DNA of 10,074 nt from CAYZPE01 sp046050145 (GTDB taxonomy: Bacteria > Patescibacteriota > Minisyncoccia > Phycocordibacterales > CAYZPE01): positions 1-10,074 of the forward strand of contig JBJOQC010000052.1 of assembly GCA_046050145.1 (NCBI GenBank), in the 5' to 3' direction. The notes beneath the pieces are model-generated. The model was not told the DNA's origin. It did not search any database and worked only from the letters and a program-made list of their open reading frames with translations. Position 1 is the stretch's first letter. The number at the start of each line of letters is the position of its first letter. A program made the position numbers and the translations under genes. Of this stretch, positions 1-4,667 are shown in pieces.

Positions 1-562
1 CTTCTGGTCTATCACCAAGCATCAAGAGTGGACGAGAGTGTCCTTCGGTAATTTTACCCTGACCGAGAGCTTCTAACATATGCGGAGGTAGTCCTAAAAT
101 ACGGACAGTATTTGTAACATATTCACGACTCTTACCCACCTTTTCCGCAATCATAGTGTGTTTAAAACCAAACTCATCAATGAGACGCTGAAAAGCATGG
201 GCACGATCTACAGCATTCAAATCTTCACGCTGAATATTTTCAATAATCGCAAGCTCAAGCTTCATCAAGTCATTATCCCCACCAGTCTTAATAAGTACTG
301 GCACCTGAGAAAGACCCGCAATCTTTGAAGCGCGTAAACGTCTCTCTCCCGCAATAAGTTCATATTCGACAGCAAGACCACCTTCAGGCTTTTCTATCTC
401 TTTACGAGTAACTACGAGCGCCTGGAGCACTCCATACTGACGTATAGAATCTGCGAGACTCTGAAGCTCAGGCTGGCTAAACTCTCGTCGAGGTTGATAT
501 GGATTTGGTTTTATCTTATCGAGCTCAACCCAAAATATTGAATCTTTGTAAAACTGGCTCAT
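1..562 (-). CDS. parB: ParB/Spo0J-family chromosome partition protein, C-terminus cut off by window edge
   Basis: The ATG is at 562 and the frame stays open to position 1, giving the first 187 residues of a protein that usually has about 280-300. Residues 11-90 form the ParB N-terminal domain, with the conserved GERRLRA box at 72-78. This is followed by ENIQRED at 108-114; both belong to the CTP-binding/CTPase region of the family. A helix-turn-helix that would read parS lies near 133-156 (IAEKVGKSREYVTNTVRIL). The ITEGHSRPLL segment at 171-180 is also typical. ParB normally clamps onto parS near the replication origin and works with ParA. Neither parA nor a recognisable parS is visible here. 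There is no Shine-Dalgarno before the start, and a TATAAA lies about 15 bases upstream of it. Because the C-terminal dimerisation domain is outside the window, a plasmid-type or Noc-like paralogue cannot be fully excluded. Confidence 0.93.
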   Translation of the reverse strand, partial: MSQFYKDSIFWVELDKIKPNPYQPRREFSQPELQSLADSIRQYGVLQALVVTRKEIEKPEGGLAVEYELIAGERRLRASKIAGLSQVPVLIKTGGDNDLMKLELAIIENIQREDLNAVDRAHAFQRLIDEFGFKHTMIAEKVGKSREYVTNTVRILGLPPHMLEALGQGKITEGHSRPLLMLGDRPE

Positions 563-644
563 AAAAATTTGTTTATATACAAAGATTTTAACATACTAAA
601 CAGCACTTACAACAAACCTTTAAATGTGTTAGTTTATTCTTATT

Positions 645-725
645 GCCGGAGTGGCGGAATGGTAGACGCGCACGACTCAAAATCGTGTCTCGCAAGGGGT
701 GTGGGTTCAAGTCCCTCCTCCGGCA
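645..725 (+). tRNA. tRNA-Leu (anticodon CAA)
   Basis: The acceptor strands GCCGGAG (645-651) and CTCCGGC (718-724) pair, with discriminator A at 725. The anticodon stem 671-675/683-687 encloses the loop CTCAAAA, which puts CAA at 678-680. The long variable arm (688-699) is a 4-bp stem capped by GCAA, as expected for a class II leucine tRNA. The T arm is 701-717 with loop TTCAAGT. Its second base pair is a U.U mismatch (702/716), which is unusual. The gene has no encoded CCA; the discriminator is followed by CAA. The last 18 bases of the gene, plus three more, are repeated exactly 159 bases downstream (see 867-887). A weak promoter (TTACAA, 17-bp spacer, TAGTTT) precedes it around 607-635. Confidence 0.95.
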
Positions 726-728
726 CAA
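708..728 (+). repeat. direct repeat, left copy (3' part of tRNA-Leu)
   Basis: This is a 21-bp perfect direct repeat of 867-887. It runs from the T-loop through the acceptor strand, the discriminator and three trailing bases (CAA). The copies are 159 bases apart. It resembles the attachment-site pair or target duplication left by elements that enter tRNA genes. Removing 159 bases between the copies would leave an intact tRNA-Leu. Confidence 0.9.
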
Positions 729-747
729 GCGAAGCGTGGTGACGGAA

Positions 748-873
748 GCAACACAACTTCTTGTGTTGCGTGGTGGACTTGAAAGCCGGAGTCTTGTCGA
801 ACAAAGTGAGACAGACGAGGCAGGGTCGAGAGTACTTATGAGCCTAGCGAATTAGTAACTCGTGACCAAGTCC
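748..873 (+). ncRNA. structured tRNA-trailer element, copy 1 (behind tRNA-Leu)
   Basis: This has no protein-coding signal but folds like the element behind tRNA-Trp (2870-2989). A leading hairpin pairs 748-756 with 761-769 (9 bp, CTTC loop). P1 pairs GGACTTG (775-781) with CAAGTCC (867-873). J1/2 is AAAGCCGGA (782-790). P2 pairs 791-793 with 814-816 and 795-798 with 810-813, with U794 bulged. P2 continues with tandem G.A pairs (799-800/808-809), a 2-bp step and an AAA triloop (803-805). J2/3 is GAGGCAG (817-823). P3 pairs 824-832 with 859-867 with one A.G mismatch and a bulged A858, then a short variable tip (833-836/854-857). C867 is claimed by both P1 and P3. Residues 775-783 are also complementary to the tRNA-Leu T-arm (706-714, 9 bp). 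The fold is inferred by hand from two copies. Function is unknown, and a DNA-level mobile-element role is equally possible. Confidence 0.72.
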
Positions 874-887
874 CTCCTCCGGCACAA
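867..887 (+). repeat. direct repeat, right copy (duplicated tRNA-Leu 3' end)
   Basis: This is an exact copy of 708-728, placed just before the miaA promoter. Its first seven bases form the 3' strand of stem P1 of the trailer element. Upstream of it the sequence no longer matches the tRNA (GTGAC in place of GGGTT), so it is not a full second tRNA. Confidence 0.9.
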
Positions 888-888
888 T

Positions 889-917
889 TTGACTTACTTT
901 ATGATTGCAGATATATC
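889..917 (+). promoter_or_regulatory. probable miaA promoter
   Basis: TTGACT (889-894), a 17-bp spacer and TATATC (912-917). The expected transcription start is about 923-925, only about six bases before the miaA ATG at 930. The mRNA would therefore be nearly leaderless, which fits the absence of a Shine-Dalgarno site. Confidence 0.55.
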
Positions 918-923
918 TGCAAT
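904..923. promoter_or_regulatory. 20-bp perfect palindrome over the miaA -10 region
   Basis: ATTGCAGATA followed by its exact reverse complement TATCTGCAAT, with no central gap. It covers the proposed -10 and the start of transcription, the position of a classical repressor operator. It has no T tract after it, so it is a poor terminator. No regulator gene in the window is an obvious partner. Confidence 0.5.
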
Positions 924-929
924 AAAAAC

Positions 930-1850
930 ATGTCTCAAAAACCAAAAATTATCGTTATAGTTGGCCCGACCGCTTCTGGAAAAAGTAATCTAGGGGTCAG
1001 TCTCGCGAAGCGCTTCAATGGCGAAGTTATTTCCGCTGACTCAAGACAAGTTTACAAGGGACTAGATATTGGCACTGGAAAAATTACACCTGCAGAAATG
1101 CAAGGTATTCCTCACCATCTTATTGATGTTGCAAGTCCTGATTCACGATTTTCAGTAGAAAAATACAAAAACAGAGCCGAGAAAAAAGTTGGAGAAATTT
1201 TAAAACGAGGCAATACCCCAATCATTGTTGGAGGAACAGGTTTTTATATAGAAGCACTTGTTGATAATATTTTACTTCCACAAGTAAAACCGAACCTTAA
1301 ACTCCGGAGAGAACTCTCAAAAAAAACTCCTGAGGAACTTATTACACTCCTTCAAAAAGCAGATCCTCGACGTGCATCAAACATTGATATAAAAAATACA
1401 CGAAGAATTATCCGTGCCTTAGAAATTGCAGACAGCCTGGGAAAAACACCTGTAGCAAAAAAAGATCCCTTATTTGAGGCTCTTTTTATTGGTCTCAACA
1501 TAGAACCCGTAACCCTTCGCGAACGCATAGCCAAAAGACTACGAGAGAGAATTGAAGCTGGAATGATTAAAGAAGCACAAAAACTTCATGAAGAAGGGCT
1601 TTCATGGAAACGTATGGATGAGCTTGGTCTTGAATATAGATACCTCGCCCTCCACCTTAAAGGAAAACTTACACAAGAAGAGATGATAGCTAAGCTTGAA
1701 TTTGAAATCTGGCACTACGCCAAACGACAGTTAACCTGGTTTAAAAGAGATAAACGTATACAGTGGTTAAAACCTGAAAATGTAGAGGAAATCGAAAATA
1801 AAATTAAAACATTTCTTGTTAACGAACACTCTCAACAAGTCCTTTCCTAA
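930..1850 (+). CDS. miaA: tRNA dimethylallyltransferase (tRNA A37 isopentenyltransferase)
   Basis: The product is 306 residues, the normal MiaA length. MiaA moves the dimethylallyl group from DMAPP to N6 of adenine 37 in tRNAs that read UNN codons, including the Leu(CAA), Trp(CCA) and Tyr(GTA) tRNAs of this window, all of which carry A at 37. The P-loop GPTASGKS is at 12-19. The catalytic/substrate motif DSRQVYK is at 37-43, with HHLID at 62-66 and GGTGFYI at 101-107. RRIIRALEI (158-166) and the C-terminal WHYAKRQLTWFKRD segment (about 261-274) contact tRNA in the family. The ATG at 930 directly follows the promoter, with no Shine-Dalgarno. The 3' end overlaps the convergent capA-like gene by 32 bases. 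No miaB is seen nearby. The assignment is secure. Confidence 0.97.
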   Translation: MSQKPKIIVIVGPTASGKSNLGVSLAKRFNGEVISADSRQVYKGLDIGTGKITPAEMQGIPHHLIDVASPDSRFSVEKYKNRAEKKVGEILKRGNTPIIVGGTGFYIEALVDNILLPQVKPNLKLRRELSKKTPEELITLLQKADPRRASNIDIKNTRRIIRALEIADSLGKTPVAKKDPLFEALFIGLNIEPVTLRERIAKRLRERIEAGMIKEAQKLHEEGLSWKRMDELGLEYRYLALHLKGKLTQEEMIAKLEFEIWHYAKRQLTWFKRDKRIQWLKPENVEEIENKIKTFLVNEHSQQVLS

Positions 1851-2850
1851 TAGAATCTAATAAACTAACAGAACTTTTTGAAGCAAGACTGTCCAAAAAA
1901 CGAGTACGCTCATTACCTTCCATTACCGAAGGCTGACTTCGCAGACTTATTGTTGGAAACAGCTCATACTGAACCTTTTCATCTTCAAGAGATACTTTTA
2001 CCAAAAGTCCTTCCATAACATTTTTTGAAAAAAATTGGTCAAAAATAAAGTTTCCTAGTGAATAAAAAATTATTCGATCTTTATACATTTCAATTTCTTG
2101 AACTACATGAGGATGGTGTCCCACCACAAGATCTGCACCACTATCAATAAATACATGGGCCAGACTTTTTTGTTCATCATTTGAAGTAAGTTTATACTCC
2201 TCTCCCCAATGAATAACCACAACCACAAAATCACCAGAAACTGATTCTTTTTTCACTACATCTTCAAATAATTTCTCTTCATATGGCCATGTAGCATTTA
2301 AACCTATAAAGGTAATTTTTTTATTTTCTATGTTCTTATGTAAAACACTTATATTTCCAACAGAGACCGGGTGTCCAAAATATTCCACATTCATCTTCTC
2401 TAATAATTCTTTTGTATTTTTGTACCCCATAACCCCCTGATCTAACGCATGATTATTTGCCAAAGAAACAACAGATATACTATTTTCTTTCAAAAGTCTT
2501 GCAGTACTTGAAGCAAAGGAAAATTTAAAATCAAAAGCAGGGGTGGGAGTATGATCTAATACAATAGGACCTTCAAGATTTCCAACAACAAAATGAACCT
2601 GACGTAGAAAACCTGCCAGTCCCTTAAATGGATACCCTTCACCATTTCCATCCATTAAGACTTCAACAAAACGTCCGAGCATAATATCACCCGTCACAAT
2701 GAACTCTATTGGTTTATCGAGAGATTGAGCCTCTAAGCGAGCCACCTTTTCTTTACCTGTATATTTTTCAGGACTTTGAATATATAAAAAACTACCTGCA
2801 GATATACAGAAAAAAATAAAAGAGAAGAGGAGAAATTTTTTGAGGGGCAT
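1819..2850 (-). CDS. CapA-family (PGA_cap) metallophosphatase-like protein, secreted or membrane-anchored
   Basis: The 343-residue protein begins with a lysine-containing N-terminus and a hydrophobic stretch (about 6-24), a signal peptide or single anchor. The rest is a CapA/PGA_cap calcineurin-like fold. TGDIMLGR at 53-60 and GNLEGPI at 90-96 come first. LANNHALDQG at 130-139 and IHWGEEY at 213-219 follow. GHHPHVVQ at 244-251 and SLGNFIFDQ at 264-272 complete the set. The metal-binding Asp, Asn and His residues of the family are all present. CapA proteins were named for poly-gamma-glutamate capsule export, but most relatives have no proven substrate. With no capB or capC nearby, a polyglutamate role should not be assumed. 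The start is the ATG at 2850, without a Shine-Dalgarno, about 20 bases after the trailer element of tRNA-Trp, with which it may be co-transcribed. The stop lies inside miaA on the opposite strand. Confidence 0.9.
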   Translation of the reverse strand: MPLKKFLLFSFIFFCISAGSFLYIQSPEKYTGKEKVARLEAQSLDKPIEFIVTGDIMLGRFVEVLMDGNGEGYPFKGLAGFLRQVHFVVGNLEGPIVLDHTPTPAFDFKFSFASSTARLLKENSISVVSLANNHALDQGVMGYKNTKELLEKMNVEYFGHPVSVGNISVLHKNIENKKITFIGLNATWPYEEKLFEDVVKKESVSGDFVVVVIHWGEEYKLTSNDEQKSLAHVFIDSGADLVVGHHPHVVQEIEMYKDRIIFYSLGNFIFDQFFSKNVMEGLLVKVSLEDEKVQYELFPTISLRSQPSVMEGNERTRFLDSLASKSSVSLLDSIRKGLVESVR

Positions 2851-2869
2851 AAGACAAATTTAATAGTAA

Positions 2870-2989
2870 AGGAATCGGTCACAGATAATTTTGCTGTGCA
2901 AAATTTCCGCGACCCCACCTCACCCGTCTCGCTTCGCTCGACATGGTTCCGGTTTTCGATTCCTCACGTATGTGTATAAATACACATAC
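2870..2989 (-). ncRNA. structured tRNA-trailer element, copy 2 (behind tRNA-Trp)
   Basis: Reading the minus strand, a leading hairpin pairs 2989-2981 with 2976-2968 (9 bp, TTTA loop), starting four bases after the CCA of tRNA-Trp. P1 pairs AGGAATCG (2964-2957) with CGATTCCT (2877-2870). J1/2 is AAAACCGGA (2956-2948). P2 pairs 2947-2945 with 2924-2922 and 2943-2940 with 2928-2925, with A2944 bulged. Tandem G.A pairs, GC/GC and a GAA triloop (2935-2933) cap it. J2/3 is GAGGTGG (2921-2915). P3 pairs 2914-2906 with 2885-2877, has bulged A2886, and ends in an 8-bp hairpin (2905-2898/2894-2887). Junction lengths and P2 architecture match copy 1 exactly, with paired changes in both stems. Residues 2965-2955 are also complementary over 11 bp to the tRNA-Trp T-arm (3005-3015). 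Function is unknown. Confidence 0.72.
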
Positions 2990-2992
2990 TCA

Positions 2993-3066
2993 TGGCGGGC
3001 GATGGAGGAATCGAACCTCCGACGACAGTTTTGGAGACTGTAGTTATGCCACTTCACTAATCGCCC
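2993..3066 (-). tRNA. tRNA-Trp (anticodon CCA), CCA tail encoded
   Basis: On the minus strand the acceptor GGGCGAT pairs with ATCGCCC, with discriminator G at 2996 and an encoded CCA at 2995-2993. The anticodon stem ACAGT/ACTGT encloses CTCCAAA, giving anticodon CCA. The T arm is GAGG-TTCGATT-CCTC. It lies 59 bases after the rpmG stop on the same strand, beyond the rpmG terminator. The rpmG/tRNA-Trp pairing recalls the common bacterial order around secE-nusG, but secE and nusG are not here. No clear promoter of its own was found between the terminator and the gene. Confidence 0.96.
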
Positions 3067-3099
3067 GTGACACTCAGACTACCATAAAATGAATAATAG

Positions 3100-3120
3100 A
3101 AAAATCCCGCGTATGCGGGA
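3100..3120 (-). terminator. Rho-independent terminator of rpmG
   Basis: The minus strand reads TCCCGC-ATAC-GCGGGA followed by five Ts: a 6-bp GC-rich stem with a 4-base loop, starting six bases after the rpmG stop codon. Confidence 0.82.
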
Positions 3121-3125
3121 CTTTC

Positions 3126-3281
3126 TTACTTCTTCGCTTCCTTGAAAACAATTCGTTTTCGAAGTTTTTTACTATATTTCTTGAGCTCAATTTTTCGCTC
3201 AACCTTGCGCTTATTCTTACGGGTGTAATATACCTCTCCCGTTTGATTATTTCGCAAAATGATAAGGTTATCCTGTGACAT
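3126..3281 (-). CDS. rpmG: 50S ribosomal protein L33
   Basis: A 51-residue, very basic protein read from the ATG at 3281 to the TAA at 3128-3126. The central pattern GEVYYTRKNKRK (15-26) followed by IELKKYSKKLRKRIVFKEAKK (31-51) matches L33, including the family's closing FKEAK. The zinc-ribbon CxxC pairs of some L33 forms are absent, so this is the cysteine-free type. L33 sits near the E site of the large subunit. It has a good promoter upstream and a strong terminator directly downstream, so it is probably transcribed on its own, although alr ends only 56 bases upstream on the same strand. There is no convincing Shine-Dalgarno. The size and the C-terminal signature make the call safe. Confidence 0.93.
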   Translation of the reverse strand: MSQDNLIILRNNQTGEVYYTRKNKRKVERKIELKKYSKKLRKRIVFKEAKK

Positions 3282-3305
3282 ATTGTTTCTTGTTTTAGGT
3301 CTAAA

Positions 3306-3334
3306 ATACTATCCTAGCTTTCAAAAAAAATCAA
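3306..3334 (-). promoter_or_regulatory. probable rpmG promoter
   Basis: On the minus strand TTGATT (3334-3329), a 17-bp spacer containing a T tract, then TAGTAT (3311-3306). The expected start at about 3299 gives a leader of about 18 bases before the rpmG ATG. The -35 lies just beyond the alr stop codon. Confidence 0.6.
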
Positions 3335-3337
3335 GTT

Positions 3338-4477
3338 TTATTGATATATTTTCTTTATAAGTGGATTAAGACGGGTTACAACCTCATAAGCACTTGAACC
3401 AACTTTTAAAGCAAATTCTTGGGGTGTTACCTCCTCATTTCCCTGCTTTCCAATAAGGACCACCTCATCTAATACCTTTACTTTTGGTATACCTGTCACA
3501 TCAACCACTATCATGTCCATTGAGACCCTTCCCAAGACTCTAGCTCGCACTCCACCCACAAGCACTTCACCTTTTCCTGACAAACTCCGTGGAAAACCAT
3601 GCCAATAACCAATTGGAATTATGGCAATAATAGAATCTCTCACAAGCTCTTCAGTCAAACCATACCCAACCCTTTCTCCTTGAGGAATCTTTTTTATTTC
3701 ACTTATAATTGCTTTCCAAGTAAGGACTGACTTTAAAGAAATCTGTGTTTCAGCTTTTTCTTTAACTTGAAGTGATGGCCATATACCATAAAGCCCCGCA
3801 CCTACACGGACCATATCAAAATGAGCATGCTTAGATCCGAGAACTCCAGATGTTGCACCTATGTGAAGGATAAAAGAAAAACCAACCCTATTTAAAACAT
3901 CTTTCCATGCAAGCAATCGTTTAATCTGAATCTCAGTAAACAAAATTTGCTCAGGCTCATTGGCAGAAGCGAAGTGACTAAACAAGCCTACAACATCTAT
4001 TTTTAAAGAAAGTTTTTTTAATGTATCAATAAAACAACTACTGTCTTCTTCGAGAAAACCTTGTCTATGCATACCCGTATCAACCTTAATATGAATCTTG
4101 AGTTTTTTTTCTAAGTCTATTCCTTCAATCTCCCTCAAAGTTTCAAATTGCGAAATAGTAATCGCAATATCATTTTGAACTGCCTCTTTTATTTTTTCAG
4201 GCAAAGTATACCCAAGTACAACAAGCGGAGTCTTTATACCTTCTTTACGGAGCCTTAAAGCTTCAGAGACAGAGTCGACCGCAAGCATGTCTACTCCTAA
4301 TTTTTCTAATTCTCTTGAAAAATCAACGAGACCGTGACCATATGCATTTGACTTAACCACACCACACAGCTTTGTCTCTTTTGATATGAGAGATCTAAAC
4401 TGATCATAATTATGCCGAATAGCTTTTGTATCAATTTCTATCCATGTTCTTACGCCTTCTACTCGACTTGTTTGCAT
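3338..4477 (-). CDS. alr: alanine racemase
   Basis: A 379-residue fold-type III PLP enzyme that interconverts L- and D-alanine, supplying D-Ala for peptidoglycan. The PLP lysine is K42 in GVVKSNAYGHG (39-49). KVDTGMHRQG (131-140) is the conserved strand of the barrel. RVGAGLYGIWPS (224-235) binds the cofactor phosphate. The second catalytic base is Y272 in GERVGYG (267-273). IPIGYWHGFPRSLS (287-300) and GRVSMDM (316-322) belong to the C-terminal beta domain that completes the active site across the dimer. Length is normal and nothing is missing. The start ATG at 4477 has no Shine-Dalgarno. A TATAAT at 4521-4516 could be its -10, but no good -35 accompanies it, so it may also be read through from tRNA-Tyr. 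Its presence suggests the cell makes its own peptidoglycan precursors. Confidence 0.96.
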   Translation of the reverse strand: MQTSRVEGVRTWIEIDTKAIRHNYDQFRSLISKETKLCGVVKSNAYGHGLVDFSRELEKLGVDMLAVDSVSEALRLRKEGIKTPLVVLGYTLPEKIKEAVQNDIAITISQFETLREIEGIDLEKKLKIHIKVDTGMHRQGFLEEDSSCFIDTLKKLSLKIDVVGLFSHFASANEPEQILFTEIQIKRLLAWKDVLNRVGFSFILHIGATSGVLGSKHAHFDMVRVGAGLYGIWPSLQVKEKAETQISLKSVLTWKAIISEIKKIPQGERVGYGLTEELVRDSIIAIIPIGYWHGFPRSLSGKGEVLVGGVRARVLGRVSMDMIVVDVTGIPKVKVLDEVVLIGKQGNEEVTPQEFALKVGSSAYEVVTRLNPLIKKIYQ

Positions 4478-4538
4478 TGATGTGTGTAGCTAAAAACTAA
4501 ATCAAAAAATAACGAATTATATCTACACTCTTTAAGTG

Positions 4539-4621
4539 TGCGCCGAGTTGGACTCGAACCAACGATGCCTGAAAGGCCGGAGATTTACAGTCTCCTGGAA
4601 TAGCCGCTATCCGATCGGCGC
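4539..4621 (-). tRNA. tRNA-Tyr (anticodon GTA)
   Basis: On the minus strand the acceptor GCGCCGA (4621-4615) pairs with TCGGCGC (4546-4540), with discriminator A at 4539. The anticodon stem GGAGA/TCTCC encloses CTGTAAA, giving anticodon GTA. The long variable arm (GGCC...GGC region) and T arm GTTGG-TTCGAGT-CCAAC mark a class II tyrosine tRNA. No CCA is encoded. Unlike tRNA-Leu and tRNA-Trp, it is not followed by the structured trailer element, only by a small hairpin (ACACT/AGTGT). Confidence 0.96.
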
Positions 4622-4627
4622 AAAACA

Positions 4628-4658
4628 TGTAGCACAAATGCCACATGTACATGCTACA
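4628..4658. terminator. weak terminator-like hairpin between clpB and tRNA-Tyr
   Basis: TGTAGCA (4628-4634) and TGCTACA (4652-4658) form a 7-bp stem around a 17-base loop. On the minus strand it is followed by TGTTTTG and on the plus strand by AGTTTTTAG, so it could act weakly in either direction. It may instead be a processing site for tRNA-Tyr. Confidence 0.35.
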
Positions 4659-4667
4659 AGTTTTTAG

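Noticed and set aside
643..855. Open frame of 70 codons across tRNA-Leu and its trailer
   Set aside because: It lies entirely over the tRNA and the structured element, has no ribosome-binding site, and its length is explained by the stop-poor GC-rich RNA sequence.
785..884. Possible second, 100-nt tRNA (GCCGGAG at 785-791 pairing with CTCCGGC at 877-883), perhaps tRNA-Sec
   Set aside because: There is no anticodon arm, no D arm and no proper T-loop (GACCAAGT instead of TTCAAGT). The CCGGA block is shared with the Trp copy, whose tRNA has a different acceptor, so it belongs to the element.
706..887. Group I intron in tRNA-Leu
   Set aside because: The guide-like pairing is suggestive, but the 159-bp unit is too short for the P3-P8 core, no core motifs were found, and excising the Trp copy would not leave a functional tRNA.
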